A stretch of DNA of 64,000 nt from Dorea longicatena (GTDB lineage: Bacteria > Bacillota > Clostridia > Lachnospirales > Lachnospiraceae): the NCBI RefSeq assembly GCF_024168045.1, contig NZ_CP100126.1, positions 2,761,001 through 2,825,000 of the forward strand. The letters are read 5' to 3'. Numbering within the stretch: position 1 is the stretch's first letter; every line of letters starts with the position of its first letter. Made by a program: the position numbers and the translations under genes. Below, in pieces: positions 18,334 through 27,747 of the stretch. Under the pieces are notes generated by a model, which had not been told where the DNA came from, did no database searches, and saw only the letters and a program-made list of their open reading frames with translations.

Positions 18334-20304
18334 TTACAGACGCATTGCTGCGTAATAAGCCTGATTGGTTGCGTGATAGATCTGTCCGACGTTCTTGCAG
18401 TCACCGATGATATAATATTCATCCACTTTATCGCATAATGCATCGACTTTGTCGTATGGTGCCCGGAATCCGAGTGCACATACAACAGAATCTGCTTCTA
18501 TTACGAATTCTTTTCCGTCTTTCTCACAAAGTACTCCCTCTGGAACGATCTCTTTTACCTTAGTATCGGCATAGCATGTGGCTGCTTTCTCGATCTCCGG
18601 CATCAGACCTCCTCTGTAGAACGAATTCACTTCTCCTGCAATCTTACTCTTCATCTCAATGATCGAACATTCTTTGCCTTCATGGTGGAAGGATACTGCA
18701 GCTTCTCCTCCGACAAGTCCGCCTCCCATGATTGCAACTTTCTTTCCTAATTTTTCAGGATGAAGCTCTGCATCGATCGCCATTATCACATGTGGCAGAT
18801 CCATACCTTTGATCGGCGGGCGCAGTTCATTCGATCCAATTGCCACAAATAATGCATCCGGGTCAAATGTTTCTACATACTCCGGTGTGACCTCTGTATT
18901 CAGAACTACTTTCACACCTGCTTTTTCTACACGGCTGATCAGGACCTTACATAATTTACGGATATCTTCTTTAAAATATGCCGCTCCTGCCGGATGCAGA
19001 TTACCGCCAAGTTCGCCGCTCTTTTCTACCAGTGTTACATCGTGGCCTCTTAAAGCTGCCGTGATCGCTGCTTCCATTCCGGCCGGACCTCCGCCTGCGA
19101 TCAGGACACGCTTCTTCGTGTCTGCGGTCTGCTTTCTTGTCTTCTCCGGATACTGCTGTCCCATAGTTGGATTTACTGTACATTTTACAGTCTCACTCTT
19201 GGAAGTCTCTCCGAAACATTCATAACATCTCAGGCATGGTGTGATATCTTCTGCATTTCCTTCCAGTGCTTTCTTGGCAAGATATGGGTCTGCAAGCAGT
19301 GCTCTTCCGATCTCTACGATATCTGCCTGTCCGGTTGCAATGATCTCTTCCATCTGTGCAGGGTCATTTAACGATCCGACACAGGCTACCGGCTTGCTTA
19401 CATTTTTTTTGATCTCGGCTGCCAGATATACATTCACGCCACGCTTGAAGAATGCGGATGGATGGGTACGACAGAACATGGCAGGATCTTCATGGTTTCC
19501 ACAGGATACATTAAAGAGATCTACTTTATCCTCTACCATTTTTGCAACTTTTACACAGTCTTCCAGTCCCAGTCCGACATCTGTCAGGTCATCTCCTGAG
19601 ATACGAATCTCGATCGGAAATCTTGGTCCGACACCTTCTCTGACTGCATCCAGTGCCATCATAAGGAATCTTGCACGGTTCTCAAGAGAGCCTCCGAATT
19701 CATCCGTTCTCTGATTCATCACAGGTGAAAGGAACTGTGAGAACAGCCATCCGTGTGCTGCATGTACCTGTACCATATCGAATCCACAGTCTTTGCACAG
19801 TTTTGCTCCTGTCTTATAAGATTCCACGATCTCCAGGATCAGCTCTTTCGGCATCTCCTGTACTTCCCCGGCTGGTGTCATCTCATGGCTTGGACCATAT
19901 GCAACTTCACAGCCATCCTGGTCACCGCCTACGCTGACGAGTCCGCCGTATTTTCCACCGTGTGACAGCTGGATATTGGCATAAGCTCCGGCATTGTGGA
20001 TCGCACGTGCAGTCTGTGCCATTCCCTGTTTGACTCCGAATGAATCTAACTGTAACTGTTTGTTATGAGATTTTCCTGTCGCAGAATGTACGATTGATTC
20101 CCCATACGTTACAACAGCAACTCCTCCTTTAGCTTTCTCTTCCAAATAAGCAGTCATTTCCGGTGTAAAGTGTCCTTCTGTCGTAATCATACTAGGACTT
20201 GTCGGTGCTGCGATAATACGGTTTTTTAATCGGATGTTACCGATTCTGATTGGCGAAAACAAATGCGGGTATTTTTCTTTTCCTTTACAACATTTGGCTC
20301 CCAT
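18334..20304 (-). CDS. Old-yellow-enzyme/2,4-dienoyl-CoA reductase-type flavoprotein
   Basis: 656 residues with the FadH/BaiCD architecture: an N-terminal FMN TIM barrel (about 1-350; PHLFSPIRIGNIRLKNR, VQVHAAHGWLFSQFLSP), an iron-sulfur segment CLRCYECFG plus a later Cys (C-x2-C-x3-C-x11-C), then FAD/NADH domains (VLIAGGGPAGMEAA, KKVAIMGGGLVGGE). Such enzymes reduce activated C=C bonds (enoates, steroids, flavonoids). It lies between the 2-hydroxyacid dehydrogenase and ThuA genes. It is an ene-reductase by family; the substrate is unknown. Confidence 0.92.
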   Translation of the reverse strand: MGAKCCKGKEKYPHLFSPIRIGNIRLKNRIIAAPTSPSMITTEGHFTPEMTAYLEEKAKGGVAVVTYGESIVHSATGKSHNKQLQLDSFGVKQGMAQTARAIHNAGAYANIQLSHGGKYGGLVSVGGDQDGCEVAYGPSHEMTPAGEVQEMPKELILEIVESYKTGAKLCKDCGFDMVQVHAAHGWLFSQFLSPVMNQRTDEFGGSLENRARFLMMALDAVREGVGPRFPIEIRISGDDLTDVGLGLEDCVKVAKMVEDKVDLFNVSCGNHEDPAMFCRTHPSAFFKRGVNVYLAAEIKKNVSKPVACVGSLNDPAQMEEIIATGQADIVEIGRALLADPYLAKKALEGNAEDITPCLRCYECFGETSKSETVKCTVNPTMGQQYPEKTRKQTADTKKRVLIAGGGPAGMEAAITAALRGHDVTLVEKSGELGGNLHPAGAAYFKEDIRKLCKVLISRVEKAGVKVVLNTEVTPEYVETFDPDALFVAIGSNELRPPIKGMDLPHVIMAIDAELHPEKLGKKVAIMGGGLVGGEAAVSFHHEGKECSIIEMKSKIAGEVNSFYRGGLMPEIEKAATCYADTKVKEIVPEGVLCEKDGKEFVIEADSVVCALGFRAPYDKVDALCDKVDEYYIIGDCKNVGQIYHATNQAYYAAMRL

Positions 20305-20374
20305 ATAGATCCTCCTTTTGAAAATGGGCTGAAGAACAGCCCATTACATTTCCTTTATTCCTTGTTTCTGATTT

Positions 20375-21430
20375 TTATTTTTTTACTTTCCATATATATT
20401 TTCTTGGTTCACCTTTCAGGTAAGCAGTAATCTCTTCTCCCATCATCGTACCTGACCAGTTATCTACGTCTGTTGTAAGTCCTGCCATGTGAGGTGTACA
20501 TACTACATTACGCATAGATAACAGTGGATGATTTGCCGGTACCGGCTCTTTCCAGTACACATCAACAGCTGCACCTGCGATTGTCTTGTTCATAAGTGCT
20601 TCTACGAAATCTTTCTGATCAATAACGGCTGCTCTGGCTGTGTTGATCACATAAGCAGTTGGCTTCATCTTAGAGAACCAGTCTTTATTTACAATCCCCT
20701 TTGTAGATGGAAGAACCGGGAGATGGATGCTGATCATGTCGCTTTCTGCAAGCATAGTGTCCAGATCAACAGCTCTTGCTCCGTCTGCTTCGATCTTCTC
20801 TGCCGGCATGTATGGATCATATGCAAGGATTTCCATTCCGAATGCTTTTGCTCTTACGGCTACTTCACGTCCGATCGCACCATATCCTGCAACACCAAGT
20901 TTCTTTCCGTATAATTCAAATCCGATTCCGTAATCCACAAATGGATGCTTCTCATCCAGAGGTCCAAATGTAACATTCTTTACATCCGGTACGTCATAAA
21001 TGTCTTCCATAGGTTCTCCTACATGTTCTCCCTTGGATAATCCTGTACAACTCAATGTCAGTTTTCTTGCAACTGCGATCATAAGTCCGATTGTAAATTC
21101 TGCAACTGCAACACGGTTTCTTCCAGGTGTATAAGATAATTCCAGACCTGCTTCTTTGATCGCATTGTGATCTACGGTTGCGGGTGTTCCCTTGGCAACT
21201 CCCATGAACTTCATGCCAGACTCTGCCCATGCCTTAATCGTATCTGCGCCTGCATATTCGTCTCCTAATACAACCAGTTCATGTCCCATACATTCTTCTT
21301 TTGTCATTTCTTCTGTGACATTTCCTTTTCCGTGTTTTAACTCACCGCAGATTGTAATGTCACACTGTTCTTTGATATACTCCATCTGTTTCTCCGGAAT
21401 TGGAGTACAAAGTGCTAATGTCTTTTTCAT
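20375..21430 (-). CDS. D-isomer-specific 2-hydroxyacid dehydrogenase family protein
   Basis: 351 residues. The NAD-binding GYGAIGREVAVRAKAFGM lies near residue 190, and the catalytic triad is visible: Arg in NTARAAVID, Glu in WKEPVPANHP, His in CTPHMAGLTTD. It differs from SerA by its long N-terminal half and lack of an ACT domain. Start ATG is 1 base after the MFS stop, so translation is coupled. It probably oxidises or reduces a 2-hydroxy/2-oxo acid intermediate of the operon's pathway. Confidence 0.9.
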   Translation of the reverse strand: MKKTLALCTPIPEKQMEYIKEQCDITICGELKHGKGNVTEEMTKEECMGHELVVLGDEYAGADTIKAWAESGMKFMGVAKGTPATVDHNAIKEAGLELSYTPGRNRVAVAEFTIGLMIAVARKLTLSCTGLSKGEHVGEPMEDIYDVPDVKNVTFGPLDEKHPFVDYGIGFELYGKKLGVAGYGAIGREVAVRAKAFGMEILAYDPYMPAEKIEADGARAVDLDTMLAESDMISIHLPVLPSTKGIVNKDWFSKMKPTAYVINTARAAVIDQKDFVEALMNKTIAGAAVDVYWKEPVPANHPLLSMRNVVCTPHMAGLTTDVDNWSGTMMGEEITAYLKGEPRKYIWKVKK

Positions 21431-21431
21431 T

Positions 21432-22589
21432 TTATATATTTTCCTTTCTTCTTTTCATAATAATTGTGATAACTGCAACTACTGTCATTCCAATCACGGA
21501 AATGATGTATACATTCGTAGTGGAAACTTCGCCGAATACCAGCTTCGAGATGGTATTCAGAACCGTTGGCGATATTACCTGACCGAAACACATTGCACAG
21601 GTAAAACATGCAGATGCCATCGCTGTTGCCACTGGTTTTACAGCCCCTGCGACATCCACCATCGCCTGTGGAATGAAGATGCCCTGAGAAAATCCACAGA
21701 ACACTGCTCCTGCCATCAGCATGATCAGGTTCGACGGAAACAGGATCAGTAACAGTCCACCGATACTGAAACTTAACATCGCCACTGGAAGTGTATACTT
21801 CTTCGTAATCTTTGTAACCATACCAAGGATTAATCCGATTACAATCTGGGATCCGGAAAATACGCCCGTCAGATTTCCGGAAACGGCTGTATTTCCTGCC
21901 AGATTTCCGCTCAGATGCATGGCTATATTCGTTGTAAATGTAATCAGGAATAAAAATTCAAGCATTCCCAGAAATGAGATCTTAAAAACTTCTTTGTTCA
22001 GCTGAATTTTTTCCGAGCCGGAAGCCTGCGCTTTTCCGGTATCCGGAAGGCAGCATGCAATCAATATCAGAGAAATAAAGCCGATCACATTGATTAGATA
22101 TGCATTTTTAAATCCTCCGGCACCCAGCATTCCTCCGACGGTTGTTACAACAACCATACCTGCACCTACGCTCGCCGCCTGAATTCCCATAACGGACACC
22201 CGCTCGTCTCCTTCAAAGAACTCTGCTACAACTGCCGTATTCAGAGCCGTTGCAAGTCCCAGTCCTACACCGTAAAATGTTCGTGAAAAGAACAGAAGAC
22301 CAAAACTATCCGACAGATACGGAAGGAACCCGGTGATTCCTGCTACAAGGCTGGCAAACAAAAGTAATTTCTTCTTGCTGATCTTTAAGACCAGCCATCC
22401 GGACAATACTGCCACGATCATGGACAGCAGCGCCGGTGCTGTAATCAGCATCTGGACCAGACTGATATTGACATCCGGATAATGTTCCTGTATCTGCCCA
22501 AGCACAGGCGATACGCAATATTGTAATCCCTGGATGAACGAGATCGCTGCAATTGAAATAATAATTTTTATCTTCTTTCCTTTACTCAC
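21432..22589 (-). CDS. MFS transporter
   Basis: 385 residues, about 12 membrane helices. The loop after helix 2 has GWLVLKISKKKLLLFASLV, a weak MFS signature. The start appears to be GTG at 22589 with AAAGGA upstream. It sits inside the aldolase-ADH-MFS-dehydrogenase-flavoprotein-ThuA operon, so it should import the pathway substrate or export a product. Substrate unknown. Confidence 0.88.
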   Translation of the reverse strand: MSKGKKIKIIISIAAISFIQGLQYCVSPVLGQIQEHYPDVNISLVQMLITAPALLSMIVAVLSGWLVLKISKKKLLLFASLVAGITGFLPYLSDSFGLLFFSRTFYGVGLGLATALNTAVVAEFFEGDERVSVMGIQAASVGAGMVVVTTVGGMLGAGGFKNAYLINVIGFISLILIACCLPDTGKAQASGSEKIQLNKEVFKISFLGMLEFLFLITFTTNIAMHLSGNLAGNTAVSGNLTGVFSGSQIVIGLILGMVTKITKKYTLPVAMLSFSIGGLLLILFPSNLIMLMAGAVFCGFSQGIFIPQAMVDVAGAVKPVATAMASACFTCAMCFGQVISPTVLNTISKLVFGEVSTTNVYIISVIGMTVVAVITIIMKRRKENI

Positions 22590-22610
22590 CTTATCGTTAA
22601 TCCTTTCTGA

Positions 22611-23756
22611 TTAAAATGCCTTTTCAAGAATTGCAAGGATATCTTCTTTTGTGATGTTCTGACGTGGGTTGAATCCAAGCACAGGCTCTTTTAACACATC
22701 ATCTGCCAGCATATCGAAGTCTTCTTTTTTTATTCCCTGCTCTTCCAGAGTCTTGATTCCAAGTTCTGTTGTCAGACGCTTCAATTCTTTTGCAAGAAGC
22801 AGTTTGTCCTCATCCAGATTACCTGTTACCGGAAGTTTAATTGCTTTTGCAAGATCAACCATTTTTTCCGGGCAGCTGCCTGCATTGTATTCCATAACAT
22901 AAGGAAGTACGGTTGCATTGGCCATTCCATGAGCCAGTCCGAAATGTGCACTCAGTGTATGTGCAATACCGTGAACCAGTCCGAGATTGGCATTGGAGAA
23001 TCCGAACCCTGTAATGATACATCCCAGCATCATCTGTTCTCTGGCATCCATATCCGAACCATCTTTTACAACTTTCGGAAGGTTCTTATGTAAGATTTCC
23101 AGTCCTTTTAATGAGTTGTATTCTGTTAATGGTGTTGCCATATTGGAAATGTAGCTTTCCACTGCATGTGTGATTGCATCCATTCCGGTTGCAGCAGTTA
23201 CGCCTGCCGGTACTGTCTTTGTGAAATCTGGATCTGCAATAACGTCAGATGCCACGATCTTGTTGTCAATGACTACATATTTGATTACTTTCTCTGTATC
23301 GATCAGTGCACTTACATTTGTGATCTCGCTGGATGTACCTGCTGTTGTCGGGATAGCAATCAGTGGAAGGCATGCATTTTTTACCATTCCTATTCCGCCG
23401 TATTCACCAATCTTTCCTGGGTTTGTCATCAGAACATTGATTGCTTTTGCAAGGTCAATACTGCTTCCGCCACCGGCTGCTACGAATCCGTCCACCTGTG
23501 CTTCCTTTGCAATTGCTGCTGCTTCTTCTACCACTTCATTGGTCGGGTTTGGAATGACTCCATCAAACACAACTGCTTTTACTCCGGCTTTCTTTACCTG
23601 CTCCATCACACGTTCTGCAATTCCCGCTGCCTTTACTCCTCGGTCATACACAACCATGATATTTTTCAATCCATATCCTGCAATAATCTCCGGAAGTTTC
23701 TCTACTGCACCTCTTCCGAATGTAATATTGCTTTTTACGAAAAAGTTAAAACTCAT
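22611..23756 (-). CDS. Iron-containing alcohol dehydrogenase (group III)
   Basis: 381 residues. NAD-binding GGGSSIDLAKAINVL and IPTTAGTSSEITNVSAL, and metal ligands in GMDAITHAVE and the His-rich GLVHGIAHTLSAHFGLAHG. Related to lactaldehyde reductase (FucO), 1,3-propanediol dehydrogenase and butanol dehydrogenase. Directly downstream of a fuculose-aldolase-like gene, the obvious role is reduction of the aldehyde that the aldolase releases. Confidence 0.93.
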   Translation of the reverse strand: MSFNFFVKSNITFGRGAVEKLPEIIAGYGLKNIMVVYDRGVKAAGIAERVMEQVKKAGVKAVVFDGVIPNPTNEVVEEAAAIAKEAQVDGFVAAGGGSSIDLAKAINVLMTNPGKIGEYGGIGMVKNACLPLIAIPTTAGTSSEITNVSALIDTEKVIKYVVIDNKIVASDVIADPDFTKTVPAGVTAATGMDAITHAVESYISNMATPLTEYNSLKGLEILHKNLPKVVKDGSDMDAREQMMLGCIITGFGFSNANLGLVHGIAHTLSAHFGLAHGMANATVLPYVMEYNAGSCPEKMVDLAKAIKLPVTGNLDEDKLLLAKELKRLTTELGIKTLEEQGIKKEDFDMLADDVLKEPVLGFNPRQNITKEDILAILEKAF

Positions 23757-23766
23757 TTTCTTCCTC

Positions 23767-24405
23767 CTACACTGCCTGGTCTGCTGCGATCAGTTCTTTC
23801 ATTTTCTTAACAGCTTCTTCCGGCATCGGCTGATATACACCTGCAACCTTTGCATAGTATGTTGTCTGAGCCATCTCTTCTGTATAAATTGTTGCTGCCA
23901 TTGCTGCTTTCATATCTTTCCCACAGCAGAACATTCCGTGATTTTTGATCAGGACTGCTCTTCCTTCTTCTCCAAGAGCCTCAACTACTTTATCCGCAAC
24001 ATCGTTACTTCCCGGCATCGTAAATGGAACAATTCCTACCGGAACGAATTCTGCCTGCGGTGGTGTAATTGGAAGTAATTCTCCGCTCATTGCTGCGATT
24101 GTTGCAAACATTCCGTGTGTGTGTACCGTTGCTTTTACATCTTTTCTTGCTCTCATAACTGCTGTATGCATTGGGACTTCTGAAGATGGTTTGAATGGTC
24201 CATCAAGCCATTTTCCATTCATATCTACGATGGCAATCTGATCTGCTGTCATCCCTTTATAAGAGATTCCGCTTGGTGTGATCGCAACTACATCTTCCTT
24301 ATCATCTCTCATGGCAATATTTCCTGATGTTCCATGGATCAGCCCCATATCTACTGCATCTAAAATAGCATCTAAAACAATTTTTCTGGTATTTTCGTAT
24401 TTCAT
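23767..24405 (-). CDS. Class II aldolase/adducin family protein (fuculose-phosphate aldolase-like)
   Basis: 212 residues, the size of FucA/AraD. Motifs: GTSGNIAMR and SSEVPMH (phosphate and zinc site), THTHG-type zinc ligands in TVHTHGMFA, and IKNHGMFCCG. Cleaves a ketose 1-phosphate to DHAP and an aldehyde, or epimerises. First gene of the operon, with AGGAGG before the ATG. A TTGAGA-17-TAAGAT promoter candidate lies in the 135-base divergent region shared with the PRD regulator. Confidence 0.92.
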   Translation of the reverse strand: MKYENTRKIVLDAILDAVDMGLIHGTSGNIAMRDDKEDVVAITPSGISYKGMTADQIAIVDMNGKWLDGPFKPSSEVPMHTAVMRARKDVKATVHTHGMFATIAAMSGELLPITPPQAEFVPVGIVPFTMPGSNDVADKVVEALGEEGRAVLIKNHGMFCCGKDMKAAMAATIYTEEMAQTTYYAKVAGVYQPMPEEAVKKMKELIAADQAV

Positions 24406-24540
24406 CTTTAAGACCTCCTGTTTTTTATAACTTTATCTTAATCTCATTCCTCCGCCTTCTCAAATTGGATATTTCCTCTTTAAAACGGCAATGCTTTTTG
24501 ATAAAATATACTCAGAAAAATATACGAAAGGACGGTTATC

Positions 24541-26484
24541 ATGGACAAGCTTAATCTATCTCTGCGCCAACGGAAACTTCTCCACATGATGCAGGAACAG
24601 ACTACTTATATCACCGGAAATGAACTTGCAAAGCAATTAGGTGTTTCACCACGAACGATCCGCAGTGATATCGTAGAAATCAATCAAAACATCTTACCCT
24701 ATCACGCAAAGATTCTTTCCGCGCGCAGCAAAGGATACCTTTATACCGCAGAAAACCCCGAAATCATCCAACAGCTAAATCAAATTGACACTGCATTCTT
24801 TACCAAAGAAGATCGCATCCGTTATCTTGCTTTCCGGCTGTGTCTGACCGATGAACATCTAAATCTCTTTGATCTGGAAGATGAAATGTTCATAAGCCAC
24901 ACAACACTGGAACACGATCTGCATAGTCTCAAAATGAAATATGTATTGTCGGAACCCTATATAAAATTAGAACAGAAGCGAAACTTTCTTACATTCGAAG
25001 AAAATGAACAAAAACGTCGCTCTGTTCTGAACCGGTTATTTCATGAAGACTGGAATTATAATCACAACTGGAACACGTATTACGGATATACATTTCTGAA
25101 TAAAGACGTGCTGGATTACATTATGGATGAAGTACCCTTACATCTGGATAAATACGGAATATCTATGGAAGACCCAAGCCTTGTCTCTTTGAATCTTGCT
25201 GCTGCTATCATGTATCACCGAGTATTATCCGGCCATCAGCTGCCACCGGCTTCACCTGTACTCCGGCCTGATACTCCGGCCAGCCTGGCTTCCAACAGTC
25301 TGGCAGATGCCCTGGAAGGACAGTTCCATTGCTCTTTCAGCCGCGAAGAACGGGATGATCTTTATCAGCGGATTGCCTCCGGACATCTTCCTGATGTATC
25401 CGACATTACACCATTGAATATCTCACAGCATTTTGGTCCGGTTACCATCCAGCTAGCGAAAGCTTACATAGACAGAATTCAGGATGTATTCCATCTGGAT
25501 TTTTCTGAAGATGAGGATTTCTATATCACGCTTTTATCCTACATCCAGTTCATCCAGGCTCCTACACACATTCTCAATACACAGGGAAATCAGGATCTTG
25601 AAAAACGAATCCTGAATGTAGAATTCGAGATTGCATACCTGTTTCAGGATCTCGCCCAGCAATACCTTGGATATTACCTGAATCAGAATGAACTGCTCTA
25701 TCTGGCTCACTGCATCTCAGGTGCTGTGGAATTCCTGTTTGAGATACATCCTGAGACCAAGATGAAAACGGTCATCTTCTGCCACATGAATATGCCGGCT
25801 GCCTGGGCACTTAAGCGGAAAATTCTGGGAGCTTTTGATAAATACTTGAATGTAACGGCACTTTTGCCTGTGAATGATAAGAATATTTATGATTTTCAAA
25901 ATACAGATCTTATCTTATCAACCGTCCGTAAATCAATTACTAATTTTCCCGGTATTGATACCATACAGATCAGCCCATTTCTCGCACCGGATGACTATCT
26001 GCTTCTGTCAGAATACATCAACGAGCAGCGTATCGAACATTTATGCGCCGCATCTGATATAACACTCGGTCATTTGCTGGAGCATGCATTCTGGCATGAA
26101 AAAGAATCATTCACCGACAGATTCACCATTATTGAGACAATGGCTGAAGATTTTTTACAGAATAACCTGACCGATACGTCTTATCTGTCTGATATTTTAA
26201 GATGGGAATCTATCGCCACTAATGCGACTGGTCCCGGGATTCTGTTCTTGCATTCTCTGATTCCCGCAAAGGAAACACGATTATCAATCACAACACTGGA
26301 TCACCGGATCATGTGGAATTCCTATAAGATCCGTATCATTATTATGGGAGCTTTCCGTCCGGATGATGCGACTCTGGTGTTCCGGCTTCTGCATATTTTT
26401 TATAATGACAAGCTTGACATTGACACTCTGCGGATGCTAAAGACTAAAAAGGAAATTATTGATTTCTTTAAAGCATATGAGTAA
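24541..26484 (+). CDS. PRD/BglG-Mga-type transcriptional activator
   Basis: 647 residues. N-terminal winged helix (LRQRKLLHMMQEQTTYITGNELAKQLGVSPRTIRSDI in order, residues 8-45), a second HTH around residues 90-140, PRD domains in the middle (DRIQDVFHLDFSEDEDFYITLLSYIQF), an EIIB-like segment with KTVIFCHMNMP, and a C-terminal EIIA-like domain whose candidate His is in GPGILFLHSLIP. Such proteins respond to PTS phosphorylation. It is divergent from the aldolase operon and probably its activator. No PTS genes are nearby, so the signal is open. Confidence 0.88.
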   Translation: MDKLNLSLRQRKLLHMMQEQTTYITGNELAKQLGVSPRTIRSDIVEINQNILPYHAKILSARSKGYLYTAENPEIIQQLNQIDTAFFTKEDRIRYLAFRLCLTDEHLNLFDLEDEMFISHTTLEHDLHSLKMKYVLSEPYIKLEQKRNFLTFEENEQKRRSVLNRLFHEDWNYNHNWNTYYGYTFLNKDVLDYIMDEVPLHLDKYGISMEDPSLVSLNLAAAIMYHRVLSGHQLPPASPVLRPDTPASLASNSLADALEGQFHCSFSREERDDLYQRIASGHLPDVSDITPLNISQHFGPVTIQLAKAYIDRIQDVFHLDFSEDEDFYITLLSYIQFIQAPTHILNTQGNQDLEKRILNVEFEIAYLFQDLAQQYLGYYLNQNELLYLAHCISGAVEFLFEIHPETKMKTVIFCHMNMPAAWALKRKILGAFDKYLNVTALLPVNDKNIYDFQNTDLILSTVRKSITNFPGIDTIQISPFLAPDDYLLLSEYINEQRIEHLCAASDITLGHLLEHAFWHEKESFTDRFTIIETMAEDFLQNNLTDTSYLSDILRWESIATNATGPGILFLHSLIPAKETRLSITTLDHRIMWNSYKIRIIIMGAFRPDDATLVFRLLHIFYNDKLDIDTLRMLKTKKEIIDFFKAYE

Positions 26485-26578
26485 TGCAGAGGATTTGCTG
26501 CCGTCAGTTCCTTTTACATACTTTGGTATCTGCAAAACCTGCCACTCGCAGTTTCTTTCGGACGAATGTCAGCTTACA

Positions 26579-26618
26579 AAAAGGGTGCCGCACATTTTTA
26601 TCTGTGCGGCACCCTTTT
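26579..26618. terminator. Bidirectional terminator between PRD regulator and butyrate kinase
   Basis: Perfect 16-bp stem (26579-26594 / 26603-26618) with an 8-base loop. It has A-tracts on one side and T-tracts on the other, so it works both ways for the convergent genes. Confidence 0.95.
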
Positions 26619-26627
26619 CCATCGCCA

Positions 26628-27734
26628 TTATTTTATAAAATCAAATCCCTGAAATCTACATTCTCCCGTATATTTCTTCACTTCTTCCTCGCCATCTAAC
26701 ACACGTTCTGCGCCGGATGCCATTGCTTCCATTTCAAATTCCCCAGGATATGCACTTATCGGCGCAATCCATTCGCAATACCCTTTAAGCTTCGCAACCA
26801 AATCTTCATTGTAGACCATTCCACCTCCCAACAGAATACCGTCTACACTTCCTTCCAGCACGACTGCCATAGAACCGATGCATTTTGCGATCTGATAGAT
26901 CATGGTATCCCAGAGTAATCCGGCATATTTATCTCCATCTGCTGCACATTTTGTCAGTTCCAGTGCATCTGAAATTCCCATATGATTGACAAATCCTCCA
27001 TTTTTCGTGCATAACTGTTTCACAGTCTTAATCTCTTTGTCTTCACAATACTTCAACACATCTGCCACTGCAACACTTCCACATCTGGTAGGTGCCATCG
27101 GTCCTTCTCCACCGACAATGTCAAATCCGTCAATCATTTTCCCTTTCTGATGCGCCGATACCGAGATACCTCCTCCGATATGGCAGACTACAAAGTTACA
27201 CTCTTCATATTTCTTTCCCATATTTCTGGCATGACGGATAGCTGTCTCTTTTAAATTCAATGCGTGAAGATGTACATTTCTATATACACCTTTGATGCCG
27301 GTCATACGCGCCAAATCCTGCAGTTCATCTACATCCGGCGGATTGACAACATATGCTTTTGCACCATACTGCTCTGCAAATTCTCTTGCAATACTTGGTC
27401 CCAGACATGCCGGATGTACTACTCCGTTTTTAGCATGAATCGAATGTTCCAAAACAAGATCATCGATTTCATAAGTTCCGCCGTCCATTGCAAGCAGACC
27501 GCCTCCACGACCAACGCAGGCATCCAGACCTTCCAGGTCTATATGATTTTCTTTCAAAAGACTTTCTATTGTTGCTTTTCTGTAAGCCAGCTGATCCTCC
27601 AGTGTTTTATATTCTTCCAACACCTTTGAATCATGGCTGACATTTGCTGAGTAGACCTTCTTTTCTCCATCAAACACTGCGATCTTTGTTGATGTAGAAC
27701 CGGGATTTACAGTAAATACTTTATATGTCTTCAT
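26628..27734 (-). CDS. buk: Butyrate kinase
   Basis: Makes butyrate (or another short acid) and ATP from acyl phosphate. 368 residues. Motifs of the acetate/butyrate kinase family: FTVNPGSTSTKIAVFDG, CVGRGGGL, CHIGGGISVSAH, FDIVGGEGPMAPTRCG, LLGGGMVYNEDL. It lies 13 bases after the OFA-type carrier. With the phosphotransacetylase at 14179 it could give a complete acyl-CoA to ATP route, although the two lie in separate operons (inference). Confidence 0.95.
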   Translation of the reverse strand: MKTYKVFTVNPGSTSTKIAVFDGEKKVYSANVSHDSKVLEEYKTLEDQLAYRKATIESLLKENHIDLEGLDACVGRGGGLLAMDGGTYEIDDLVLEHSIHAKNGVVHPACLGPSIAREFAEQYGAKAYVVNPPDVDELQDLARMTGIKGVYRNVHLHALNLKETAIRHARNMGKKYEECNFVVCHIGGGISVSAHQKGKMIDGFDIVGGEGPMAPTRCGSVAVADVLKYCEDKEIKTVKQLCTKNGGFVNHMGISDALELTKCAADGDKYAGLLWDTMIYQIAKCIGSMAVVLEGSVDGILLGGGMVYNEDLVAKLKGYCEWIAPISAYPGEFEMEAMASGAERVLDGEEEVKKYTGECRFQGFDFIK

Positions 27735-27747
27735 CTGATATCATCCC

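Noticed and set aside
26484..26699. 71-codon ORF after the PRD regulator
   Set aside because: It runs through the bidirectional terminator and into butyrate kinase; no ribosome binding site.
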